Shown here in pieces: positions 36,233 through 44,400 of a DNA stretch of 64,000 nucleotides. How positions within the stretch are numbered: position 1 is the first letter of the stretch; every line of letters starts with the position of its first letter. The position numbers and the translations under genes were made by a program. Origin of the DNA: Polyangium sp. y55x31 (lineage in GTDB: Bacteria; Myxococcota_A; Polyangia; Polyangiales; Polyangiaceae). Location: NCBI RefSeq assembly GCF_029946505.1, contig NZ_JARZHG010000046.1:24814-88813 (forward strand). Direction: 5' to 3'. The notes below the pieces were generated by a model. The model had not been told where the DNA came from and did no database searches. It saw only the letters and a list, made by a program, of their open reading frames with translations.

Positions 36233-39200
36233 TGCTTCCACAACTCTCCGTGGCGACCCGCGTGGACCCGGAGCTCTCGCTCCCACGTCGCGAGGAGCTC
36301 TCGCGGCTCTCCGGTCATCCCCTCGGCGGGGGGAGCACGATCGACGATCTGGACGCTCCAGACGTTGGTCCTCGTGACCGCATCGCTACTTTGCGTCAAT
36401 ACCCACAGGCGCTCGAGCTCCGGATCAGCGCTGACCGAAGCCATGGATGCGCCCTTGCCGATCTTCCGGCTCGCGATCGGTTCGAGCCCCTCGGGGGAAA
36501 TGGCGACGAACAGGACCCATGACTCGCCCACGAGCGCCGCGATCCGCCCGTCCTCGGAGAAGACGGGCGCGCGGTCGAGTCTGCTCGGGAGAGGCAGCGG
36601 CGCCCCCGCTTCGCCACAGGAGCGCGCCTCGTCGGCGCGCCTCAGGTGCGCCCCTTCCTCGTCGACCACGACGAGGAAACGCCCGTCGGGGGTGGCCTCC
36701 ACGCGAGGGGAGAAGCTCGGGAGCGCGCAGATCTCCTCCCCGTCCTCCACGCGAACCACTAGCGTCGATCCGCCTCGCGAGATCGTCGCGAGCGCGCCGC
36801 CCGAGAGGAACGTGTTGCTCGCGAGGCGCGCGCCGTTGAATTCCCGGACGATCGTCGCGGAAGCAGGGTCCCAGAGATCGACGCCCTTGGCCGTGTGGAT
36901 CACGACCCTGTGACTCTGCGGGCTCACGGCCAGGCCATAAACCGTCGTATTCGGCGTAATGTCCGGCCCCACCTGCCGGCATGTCTGCGCGTCCCACGCG
37001 CGGACCACACCCTTCGACACCGTCACGACGAAGTCCCCCTCCGCGCTCATGTCCAATGCGTCCACCACGTTATCCGGTATTTGGAGCTCGGTTGCCTGAC
37101 CCGTCTCTCGATCGATGATCACGACCCGGCGCCCAACCGCGAAGGCCACGCGGCGCGCCGCCCAGACAATCCGGTCGGACGTGTCGTCATCCCTGGGCAA
37201 GAGGACTTCGTTCGTCGGAATCCCCGTCCGCATGTCCCAGAGCGTAAGGGAAGCGAAGCCGGCCGGCAGTCGAACCTCCACGACCTGCTGGCCGTCGGAT
37301 GTCGCGTAGGTGTTGCCGTTCCAAAGTTCCAGGGTCAGCGCGCCCGCGCCGGACGAACGCGCCTCCTTCTCCTGCCCGACGATGGACGCCAGATAGGCGA
37401 GCTCCCGACGGTTCTCGGCGTCCTCGTGCAAATCGAGCGCCCGGAGCCTCCAGTAAAGCGCCTCCTCCAGCTTGCCCTGGATCGAGGCGGAGAGGCCCCA
37501 CCCGGCCATCCACCGCGCGAGGGATTCGCGGGCGGCGTCCTCGTGGCCCGGGAAGCGATACCAATCGAGGTACGCCCGGGTGGCCTGCACGTACGAGGCC
37601 GCGTTCTGGACCCGCGGCGCATACAGCGCCGGCAGGTGCACCACGTACGCCCATGCGCAGACCACGCCGATCATCCCCAGCGCGAGGACCACCACGAGGG
37701 TCTGCCTGCGCCCGCGCAGGGCTCGCGCGCGGAGCTGCCGCTCACGCTCGACTTCGCATTCGCGCCACCATGCCTCCCGGTCCTCTCCCCACGGGAGCGC
37801 GTCGCGACGCGCCTGGATACGCAGGTACTCCGCGTCGCTCAGCGAGATGGCCCTCTTGTTCCCCTGCGCGTCGGCCTCGACGAGGAGGGACACCGTCCGA
37901 TGGAGCGCGAAGAGATCCTCGTCGACCCCGTACATCGCTCGCTCCGCGGGGATCACGAAGACGTCCCGCACGATGTTCGCCAGGCTGTCGTGGCGGAGGG
38001 TGTAGTACTCCCGCAGGTCGTACTCGCCTTTCTCCTTGAGGAGCAGGCGCGTTTCGTTCGTCAGCTTGTCGAGGATGATCTGCGCCTGAGAGCCGAGGCT
38101 CTTGTCGAGCTCCCCGACGAACGCGCGGCCGTCCCGCTTCAGGTGGGCCTCAGCGACATCCCCCAGCGCGAACAAGGCCAGGTGCTTCTGCCGACGGTCC
38201 GCGTGCTCCAATGCGTCGGCCAGCTCGAGATGAAACAGGTCGTGCAATGCGCTCCGGATGAGCGCATCGATATCGTCGGGCACGTGCAGCCGGCGAATGC
38301 CGTCATCGTCGGGGTCGGTGGTCTTGTAGAGGCGATGGAGCACGGCCTGGAGTTCGAGCACGAGGGGCGCGCGGGGGCGATCGACGCGCGCCCGGGCGAA
38401 GGCCGCCGCGAGCTTTTGCGCCGCCCCCTCGACGAAGAGCACCGGATACCGGAGCGAACCGTCCTCCTTCTCCCGTCCGAGCGGCGCCTCGATGGCCTCG
38501 AGGAAGAGCTCCTCCGAGCGCGCGGCGTCCCCCCCGGCAGGTGGCTCGCCGAAAGGAAGGAGCGGGTACTCGCTCCAGTAATCGGGCAGCGTGAGGTCGC
38601 GCGGTAAGCTGCCCTCGGCCTCAGAATCGCTGACGCACACCTTGGCGAGGACGTCCTCGAGCCAGCTCACGATCGCGCCGTGATACTCCTGCCGATACGC
38701 GAAGACCCACTGACAACGGAAGCGACCGTCGGGGAGCGGCTTCGCGGCGGTCTCGGCGAGGGCGCGGCCGAGGACGGCGAGGCGCGCGTCGCAATCCTCG
38801 CTCCGCATCACGTACTCGAAATGATCGAGGATCAAGATCGGGGGATCCCGGGCCGGCTGCAATCGCGCCAGGTGGTCGAAGAACGCCGCGACGTCGCCCA
38901 CGGGCAATTCGTAGCCGGGCGGGAGCGACGCGAGCTTGTCCAGGAGTTGCCGCAGCACCGGCGGCTCGTTCGGCATCTCGGGGAGCGCCGTCGGGCGCCC
39001 TCGCATTTGCAGTGCCGGAACCAGGCCCGCGCGCAAAAACGAGGTCTTGCCGGCCCCGGACGGGGCATGAATACACACGACGAGCTTCTTCTTGGCCCCG
39101 AGCGCCCCGAGGATCTCGGCCACGGCCTCGTCACGTCCCTTGAAGAGCTCAGGGCGCATGTAGGCGCCGAGGTGCGGATAAGGCTCCTCCGGCCATGCGG

Positions 39201-39411
39201 GCGCCTTGGGGGTCCGCCAGGCGAGGGGCGGCGCAGCGGGGACTCCTGGGCGTCTCGCCTCAGCGTCCCCCACCAGCGCGGCGACTCCATCCGGTGGGGG
39301 CTTCAGGGGGGGAGGGCGCTCGTGGAGCCCGAGGGCCTGGGCTCCAGGGGCCTCGCCAGCAGGAGATGCTTGGCGAACGCGGCAGCAGATGCCGCCGCAT
39401 GCGCATGCCAT
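36229..39411 (-). CDS. STAND-type NTPase with membrane segment and WD40-like propeller (copy 2)
   Basis: Up to 1060 residues. The ELFKGRDEA motif near 88-96 precedes the P-loop APSGAGKTSFL (116-126) and Walker B ILILDHFE. A helical region follows, then one membrane segment (about 572-592, VVVLALGMIGVVCAWAYVV), the helical PGHEDAARESLARWM and GKLEEALYWRLRAL, and a beta-propeller-like C-terminus (LTLWDMRTG, VRAWDAQTC, VDLWDPASA). It is clearly paralogous to copy 1 but about 200 residues shorter in the propeller. The ATG at 39411 lies 109 bases inside the phosphorylase gene; a GTG at 39273 would start just after its stop, so the N-terminus is uncertain. It is the middle gene of a three-gene operon. 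Confidence 0.83.
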   Translation of the reverse strand: MACACGGICCRVRQASPAGEAPGAQALGLHERPPPLKPPPDGVAALVGDAEARRPGVPAAPPLAWRTPKAPAWPEEPYPHLGAYMRPELFKGRDEAVAEILGALGAKKKLVVCIHAPSGAGKTSFLRAGLVPALQMRGRPTALPEMPNEPPVLRQLLDKLASLPPGYELPVGDVAAFFDHLARLQPARDPPILILDHFEYVMRSEDCDARLAVLGRALAETAAKPLPDGRFRCQWVFAYRQEYHGAIVSWLEDVLAKVCVSDSEAEGSLPRDLTLPDYWSEYPLLPFGEPPAGGDAARSEELFLEAIEAPLGREKEDGSLRYPVLFVEGAAQKLAAAFARARVDRPRAPLVLELQAVLHRLYKTTDPDDDGIRRLHVPDDIDALIRSALHDLFHLELADALEHADRRQKHLALFALGDVAEAHLKRDGRAFVGELDKSLGSQAQIILDKLTNETRLLLKEKGEYDLREYYTLRHDSLANIVRDVFVIPAERAMYGVDEDLFALHRTVSLLVEADAQGNKRAISLSDAEYLRIQARRDALPWGEDREAWWRECEVERERQLRARALRGRRQTLVVVLALGMIGVVCAWAYVVHLPALYAPRVQNAASYVQATRAYLDWYRFPGHEDAARESLARWMAGWGLSASIQGKLEEALYWRLRALDLHEDAENRRELAYLASIVGQEKEARSSGAGALTLELWNGNTYATSDGQQVVEVRLPAGFASLTLWDMRTGIPTNEVLLPRDDDTSDRIVWAARRVAFAVGRRVVIIDRETGQATELQIPDNVVDALDMSAEGDFVVTVSKGVVRAWDAQTCRQVGPDITPNTTVYGLAVSPQSHRVVIHTAKGVDLWDPASATIVREFNGARLASNTFLSGGALATISRGGSTLVVRVEDGEEICALPSFSPRVEATPDGRFLVVVDEEGAHLRRADEARSCGEAGAPLPLPSRLDRAPVFSEDGRIAALVGESWVLFVAISPEGLEPIASRKIGKGASMASVSADPELERLWVLTQSSDAVTRTNVWSVQIVDRAPPAEGMTGEPRELLATWERELRVHAGRHGELWKQ

Positions 39412-40088
39412 GCATCACTCTTCAACGCGTCGGCAGCGTCGGAGATCGCGCGGATGACCAGGTGGCGGACGCGCTCGTCGCTTTGCCAGGCGGCACGGCT
39501 GAAGCCATACCCCTCCATCTCGATGGCCAAGACCTTCCGATTGCCGGCAAGGATCTCCCTTTTCGCGTCCTCGTCACCGATCACCTTTTCGACCGAGGCA
39601 ATGACGCCGCAATGGACCCGAGGCGGACGCTCGGTGCTCTCCGGCGGCTCGACGGGGACGCTCCCGCTCCAGGAGATGGCCTGGCACCTGCCGAGGAGCC
39701 TCGCGTCGGCATTGACGATCTTGGGCTCGGGTCGTTTTCCTCCCGGAACGGCTTTGCCGCGCTCGAAATAATGAACCTCGCTCGCTGCGACGACGTCCCC
39801 GGGCTTCACGCTCGGGTCGGCCGAGCCCGCGATCCCGACGAACAACGCCCCTTGGGGGTTCCAGTGGTGAAACGCATCGTTGGCCAGGAGCGCTGCGTCC
39901 ACGCTCGCCATGTCGAGCGCCTGCGCGACGGCAATCTCGTACGCGCCGCCACCCGGGAGTTCCAGACGCCCTCGCCAGTAGTTCCTCACCCCCTGCGGGA
40001 CACTATGCTCGTCCGTGAAGCCCAGCGCGCCGCACACGGCTGTTCGCTCCACCTGCAAGGCAGTCAGGATCACGAAGTCGATCGACAT
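39303..40088 (-). CDS. Nucleoside phosphorylase/nucleosidase superfamily enzyme (PNP_UDP)
   Basis: A 261-residue protein from ATG 40088 (a GTG lies one codon earlier). The opening VILTALQVERTAV, the phosphate-loop region GIAGSADPSVKPGDVVAA near 82-98, the ribose-binding EMEGYGF near 190 and the late Asp in AISDAAD are the hallmarks of the nucleoside phosphorylase/nucleosidase fold; all look intact. The enzyme should cleave or phosphorolyse an N-glycosidic bond of a nucleoside or nucleotide. It overlaps the STAND gene. The same domain is found fused in front of NACHT-type NTPases and repeats in fungal NOD-like receptors, which suggests an effector or nucleotide-depletion role here. Confidence 0.82.
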   Translation of the reverse strand: MSIDFVILTALQVERTAVCGALGFTDEHSVPQGVRNYWRGRLELPGGGAYEIAVAQALDMASVDAALLANDAFHHWNPQGALFVGIAGSADPSVKPGDVVAASEVHYFERGKAVPGGKRPEPKIVNADARLLGRCQAISWSGSVPVEPPESTERPPRVHCGVIASVEKVIGDEDAKREILAGNRKVLAIEMEGYGFSRAAWQSDERVRHLVIRAISDAADALKSDAWHAHAAASAAAFAKHLLLARPLEPRPSGSTSALPP

Positions 40089-40160
40089 CACGTCACTTTA
40101 CTTTCGCCAGGCACCGATAAATGAAGACCAGGACGCGGCTGGCATCCAAGCCGCTCCTCT

Positions 40161-40450
40161 TTACTCGCGACTGGGCTCCTCGACTTCGGCGATCGCTGGC
40201 GGGCTCGTTCTGCGCTTCGGGCGCGATCGCCTAGGCGGTGGCTCCCGACTGGCAACGATGGCGGCAATCCCGGGATCGAGGTGCACCTGACCCTTGCGGC
40301 CCGGGGGTGCGTCCGGTGGAGGCTGCGGCAGGCGGTCAGTGACACGTGAGGGCGCTTCCGTATCCTGGCACACTTGCTCCAACGCATGGCTGGCCTCGGC
40401 GAACTTCGCCTTTCCGAATCGTCATCGTCGGATGACAGGTTTGGTGGCAT
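40161..40450 (-). CDS. Small Pro/Arg-rich protein interrupted by an apparent one-base deletion
   Basis: An ideal ribosome site (AGAAGGAGG) precedes the ATG at 40450. The first 13 residues (MPPNLSSDDDDSE) continue smoothly only after a -1 shift at a TTT run (40411-40413), giving KAKFAEASHALEQVCQDTEA and a Pro/Arg-rich C-terminus that ends EVEEPSRE at 40161. The uncorrected frame turns Arg/Ser-rich. The repaired product is about 96 residues. It is upstream of, and in the same direction as, the phosphorylase-STAND operon (73 bases away), so it may be that operon's first gene. Function unknown. Confidence 0.5.
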
Positions 40451-40814
40451 AGGTCAACCTCCTTCTACCAGAGAAAATGTAGCCGCCCTGCATGTTGGCC
40501 TCGCCGATGCGGTGCGAACGACCGGGCGACGAGCGCTACGGCGGCGGAGAGTGCCATGTGGAGAGGGCGCATGCCTTCCGTGGACAAACCGTGATTTTGC
40601 CGCGCTTAGGCCATGGCGCCGGCCCTCCGCCCCTTGTTTCGCCAACGCAAGGTCCATGCGGGACCATGCAAACGATCCACTTTTCACGTTCCGAGAGCCA
40701 TCACTCCCGGCGGGGGGATGTTTCAGAAGTCTTGGTGGCTCCCCTCACCCGACCGGGAGCGTCTCCGTGCTCTTGCGTACGCTTCCGAGCCTGCGACGAC
40801 AAACCCTGTCCAGC

Positions 40815-40883
40815 CATGAAGAGCCATGGTTCCCCATGGGTGGGCCATGGCGGGTCCATGCGACCTCCCATGGGCGAGCCATG
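40815..40883. repeat. Seven CATG motifs phased at about 11 bases upstream of an RHH-like gene
   Basis: CATG occurs at 40815, 40825, 40835, 40846, 40857, 40869 and 40880, most copies within CCATGG or CCCATGGG. The spacing is 10, 10, 11, 11, 12 and 11 bases, one helical turn each. Two further pairs with related context lie upstream (40655, 40665). The last copy covers the probable ATG at 40881. The layout resembles an operator array for a cooperatively binding repressor. The rest of 40451-40814 shows no supported gene. Confidence 0.6.
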
Positions 40884-41165
40884 GGCGCGTTTGTGGACCT
40901 CAACAGGGGCGGGCGAAGCAGAGGCGGGATGGTCGGCTGGGTCGTGTTCGACGCGGTCCTGTTCGATGAGCTCTGCGGGCACGTCGAGGACGACGGGCAG
41001 CGGAGCGCGCTGATCAACGAGGCCTGGCGGTACGCGCTCCGGGTGCCGGGGCGGGTCGAGGGGCGATGGAAAGGCTGTTTCCGGAGAGCGCGAGGGCGGC
41101 GCCACGGTCGGTGGCAGCGCCGAGTTCGAGGAGGCGCCGGGGGGGTGGTGCCGCCGAGCTCGTGA
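40881..41165 (+). CDS. RHH-like protein, second copy
   Basis: From ATG 40881 the product is 94 residues. The core WVVFDAVLFDELCGHV, then RSALINEAWRYALRVPG, aligns with the protein at 30794 in the same strand-helix-helix order. After GRVEG the frame becomes Arg/Gly-rich, whereas the neighbouring frame reads AMERLFPESARAAP and then PSSRRRR, matching the P-S-S-R-R tail of the first copy. A lost base in the GGGG run near 41060 would explain this. The start and the 3' end are both uncertain. The phased CATG array just upstream is its likely operator. Confidence 0.45.
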   Translation: MGAFVDLNRGGRSRGGMVGWVVFDAVLFDELCGHVEDDGQRSALINEAWRYALRVPGRVEGRWKGCFRRARGRRHGRWQRRVRGGAGGVVPPSS

Positions 41166-41760
41166 CGTGGAGTGCCGTCATTCCAGAAGTGGGCCGGGGT
41201 CACGAGCAGCGTCGCGCGGCTCACGGGAGCGATGAATGGGCTCTCTACTCATCCAGGTGCAAAAAGGATCCGATGAGGCGTGAAGCGTTCGTCCGTGCCA
41301 GGACCGTCGGAGCGAACCTCGTGACGGGACTCAGGCGTCCTTGCCGCGCTGCTGAACTTTACTCGGAGCCCTTCGGTTTCCACTTCGTGTCGCGATATCT
41401 ATGCGGCAAAGACCTCGACTACTCTCGTTCCCCACGTGAATCGTTGGATAGGTGGCTGAAAGCGACGAAGCGCTCGCCCCCTATTGTCGTCGCACTTGCC
41501 GTTTCGCATCGAGTCCATCGCCCTATCCAACTTGCCCTTCCTGAGTACGAGATGTTGCCGTCATCAGCTATGCCACGCCACCGCTTCCGAGCGCCGGCCC
41601 CTCATTAGGCCGTGTGCTTCCAGAGCGTTCGTAATCGGTTCATCCGGCCCCCCCGCTGCGCCTTAGCTCCCCCTGGCGTCAGCAGTGAGGCCCGGCGCCG
41701 GTACACACAGAATCGCCTCTTTCCCCCGCCCCCGTCCTCCCTGTAAACTCCGCGCCCCGA
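41166..41760 (+). other. Gap of about 600 bases; no supported gene
   Basis: An open frame spans 41066-41608, but past the end of the RHH-like gene (about 41200) I see neither a ribosome site nor recognisable sequence. GC is lower than average towards 41400-41600. The stretch may be the worn edge of the restriction-modification island that follows. Confidence 0.35.
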
Positions 41761-42368
41761 TGCCCACGAAGCGCCAAGTCCTCGACCTCCCCACCCGCCA
41801 AGAGCTCACGGCTCTGGTCGACCGCCACAACATCATCCCTGCGGACCGCCGCGCCAAGCACAACCTCGCCGCCGCCCTTGACTCCGCCGGGCCCGCGCTC
41901 CCCGAGGTCCTCGCCCCGCTCTCGCGCGACCGCCTCAAGGAGCTCTGCTCGGGCTCGACGACAGCGGCAAGGCTAAGGACACCCTCAATCGCCCGCCTCG
42001 CGGTCCGCGGCCGACATCCTCCGCGGCTCGATCGACTCGCCCGATTACAAGAACTACATCTTCGGCATGCTCTTCCTGAAGCGCCTTTCGGATCGCTTCG
42101 ACGAAGAGAACGAGGCCATCGCCCGCGAGAAGGGCGCGACCCCCGACGAGCACGACGAGCACGACTTTTTCGTGCCTGTGAAGGCCCGGTGGTCGACCAT
42201 CGTGAAGAGAACCTGGGCACGTGGGCGATCTGCAAGGTGAACATGCTCTTGCACGGCCTGACAGCGCGGATCGAGAAGGGCGACACGCTGCGGGATCCGA
42301 AGCTCCGGGATCGGGACGGGCTGATGCTCTTCGACCGGGTAATCGCGAACCTAGGCGCACCAAACTGA
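41761..42368 (+). pseudogene. Type I restriction-modification methyltransferase (HsdM) remnant
   Basis: Three frames carry recognisable pieces in order. Frame 1, from the ATG at 41761, has a SAP-like N-terminal module (RQELTALVDRHNIIPADRR, LSRDRLKELC). The next frame continues GLDDSGKAKDTL. The third frame has the HsdM N-terminal domain (ADILRGSIDSPDYKNYIFGM, LFLKRLSDRFDEENEAIA). Frame 1 resumes with ENLGTWAICKVNMLLHGLTA and FDRVIAN, then stops exactly where the catalytic NPPF motif should begin. The segment carrying the SAM-binding motif I is deleted. The enzyme cannot be active. Its stop lies four bases before an intact low-GC gene. Confidence 0.85.
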
Positions 42369-42372
42369 ACTT

Positions 42373-43992
42373 ATGAAGACTATTCGCGAAGTAGAGGCGT
42401 CAGTACTTGATGTCCACCATAAGTTGCAGCCTCTACTTCGGCGCACGCAACGAAGGGCCGTAGCACAACTATTGAAGGTCTACGGTGACGCGCTACGCGA
42501 TTTCACCATGGGTAGGCCGAATTTAGTGCCCGTCGGCGAGCGAACCATGGTGCTATACCTAACACAGGGCCTAGAGTATGCACTCCGCTGGGTATTAAAG
42601 GAGTGTCCCAGGGCTACACACGCAGACACCGAAGATTGGAGAATTCTTGATGAGGAGGCCATCGGTTTGCTCACATGGGGCATGACGTACGCAGCATTAG
42701 CTGCTGTGCACACCGCGTGGTCGAGGCAGAGCATGAACGCACACATTGAGGAGCATCGTCGTGAAATCGTGTTCTCGCTCAAGGACGGTCTGGATCCTCG
42801 CCTACTGATGTCGCAAGTGGCAGCGGAAATAGAATGGTCGGAAGTTGCGTCAAGCGAGCGGCCCGACGATGGAATAGTGCGGGTCTTCGAGTCGTGGTGC
42901 AGAGGTATTGACATCCGAAGGCAAGACACCGAGCGCATCCCGACGCCGGAGATACCCAGTCCAGTAGCAGAGGTTGTTCTCGCCTGGGCTCGCTCATCTA
43001 TCTTTTGTGGCATTAGCGACTTAGAAGATGTTGGAGGCTTTTTGCTCGGTGATTTTCGCAAGTTTTACGCGGGAATGTACGCATACGCCAGGTGCATCAC
43101 CATGCTGGAAGAGCGGTGTGATGTGTTGTATGGCGAGGTCAACGACCTGGGCTCCCTCGTCTTCCATGATTCCGATGATCTGGTCATCGGCTTCATGGCA
43201 GAAATCACTGGAGTGCGTACAGATACCATACGTCGCATTGTGGCGTTATTGTCTTTCGATGAGCACTCGCTACGCTCGTCCATCGACACACAGCCATTTG
43301 TGCGAACCCATTGTGGTTCCCTGAGCCTACTGGTTAGGCTGATCGCGATCGTGGATCCTCACAGGATGCTTGCTGGATCATTGAAGAGACGCTCAGGCGA
43401 AGTTTACGATCGGCTGATTGACAGCATGGAGAATGTGGAGGTGGGCGAATTAGCGAGCTTGTTTCGGCGTCATGGCCTGCGAGCGATCGAAAAAAAGCGA
43501 ATTTTGGCACCAGACCGTAGTCAGGTATGCCCCGACCTAATTGTGTTGGAAGAGGCAACTGGTCAGCTGTTGGTTGTAGAATACAAACATGCATTGCCGC
43601 CGGTTGGCCCAGCAGAAGTTAGCAACAAGCTTAAGGAGGCAGAGAAGTGGATTAAGCAAGCGCGCAAGTACAAGAACTTTGTGCAGCGCTTCCCTGACGC
43701 TGTGAGATCTGCCGTCGGTGCAAGTGCAGAACCTTCGACTGTCGAAGCGATCGTGGTGTTCAGGTGGCCGATGCCGGTTCCACTAAGTCAGCCATCTGAT
43801 GTGCTGGTCACGAGTCGCGACATCGTCTCGCGCCTGTTATGGGAACATAACGAATCGCAAGTGTCAACCATCGTTAGCTCTCTTCGGTTTGATGGTACGC
43901 ACATAGAATCCTCGCCCTGGAAACCTGTCTACGTCCGAACGCACGTTGGGGATTGGACATACGTTCGGCCTGTGATCGCCGAGAGCGTCTAA
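42373..43992 (+). CDS. Putative PD-(D/E)XK nuclease inserted in the broken type I R-M locus
   Basis: A 539-residue intact gene with clearly lower GC and different codon use from its neighbours, so probably acquired recently. The N-terminal 350 residues are mostly helical and match nothing I know. Near the C-terminus, P387-D388 followed by E403-Y404-K405 in the pattern PDLIVLEEATGQLLVVEYKH is a convincing PD-(D/E)XK nuclease site, followed by a helix rich in Lys. No membrane segment or signal is present. It separates the hsdM and hsdR fragments, the place where anticodon nucleases and other accessory defence genes are often found. A defence nuclease is the best guess; the target is unknown. 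Confidence 0.75.
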   Translation: MKTIREVEASVLDVHHKLQPLLRRTQRRAVAQLLKVYGDALRDFTMGRPNLVPVGERTMVLYLTQGLEYALRWVLKECPRATHADTEDWRILDEEAIGLLTWGMTYAALAAVHTAWSRQSMNAHIEEHRREIVFSLKDGLDPRLLMSQVAAEIEWSEVASSERPDDGIVRVFESWCRGIDIRRQDTERIPTPEIPSPVAEVVLAWARSSIFCGISDLEDVGGFLLGDFRKFYAGMYAYARCITMLEERCDVLYGEVNDLGSLVFHDSDDLVIGFMAEITGVRTDTIRRIVALLSFDEHSLRSSIDTQPFVRTHCGSLSLLVRLIAIVDPHRMLAGSLKRRSGEVYDRLIDSMENVEVGELASLFRRHGLRAIEKKRILAPDRSQVCPDLIVLEEATGQLLVVEYKHALPPVGPAEVSNKLKEAEKWIKQARKYKNFVQRFPDAVRSAVGASAEPSTVEAIVVFRWPMPVPLSQPSDVLVTSRDIVSRLLWEHNESQVSTIVSSLRFDGTHIESSPWKPVYVRTHVGDWTYVRPVIAESV

Positions 43993-43998
43993 AATTCA

Positions 43999-44400
43999 GT
44001 GTCACGAATCCCCCGAGAACACCACCTTGAACTCTCCGGCCTCCAGGGCACGAGCCTCCTCGAAGCGAGCCAGACCCTCCAAGGCCGCCTCACCGACGGG
44101 ATCAGCCTCACCACGTTCGACGCGAAGGGACAGCAGCGCGACCGCGACGTCTTCTTCTTCGACTTCGAGAAGCCGACCAACAACGAATTCCTCGTCACCC
44201 GGCAGTTGCCCGTCCGCGGCGCGAAGAACAAAATCATCCCCGATATCGTGCTCTCTTCGTGAACGGCATCCCCCTCGCCGTCATCGAGTGCAAGAGCCCC
44301 ACACACTCGGCGAAAAGCGGTTCGACGAGGCCCGGGAGCAGCTCGCGCGCTACCAGGAGCTCGAAGAGCGCTTCCGCGAGCTCGAAGCGCGACCGCGCGG
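43999..44400 (+). pseudogene. Type I restriction endonuclease subunit (HsdR) N-terminal remnant
   Basis: Begins LELSGLQGTSLLEASQTL and continues VFFFDFEKPTNNEFLVTRQL, IIPDIVL, a close match to the HsdR N-terminal nuclease domain. An extra CT near 44252 shifts the frame; the sequence continues VNGIPLAVIECKSP in frame 2, completing the D ... E-x-K nuclease site, and a second slip in a CACACA run near 44300 moves to LGEKRFDEAREQLARYQELE. After about 44390 the homology ends, so the helicase motor is absent. Confidence 0.85.

Noticed and set aside
36895..38607. A 570-codon plus-strand frame opposite the second STAND gene
   Set aside because: Arg/Glu/His-rich shadow of a gene with clear P-loop and WD40 motifs on the other strand.
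41272..41608. A possible 111-residue protein on the plus strand
   Set aside because: No ribosome site, no recognisable motif and no clear compositional support; the frame is merely open.
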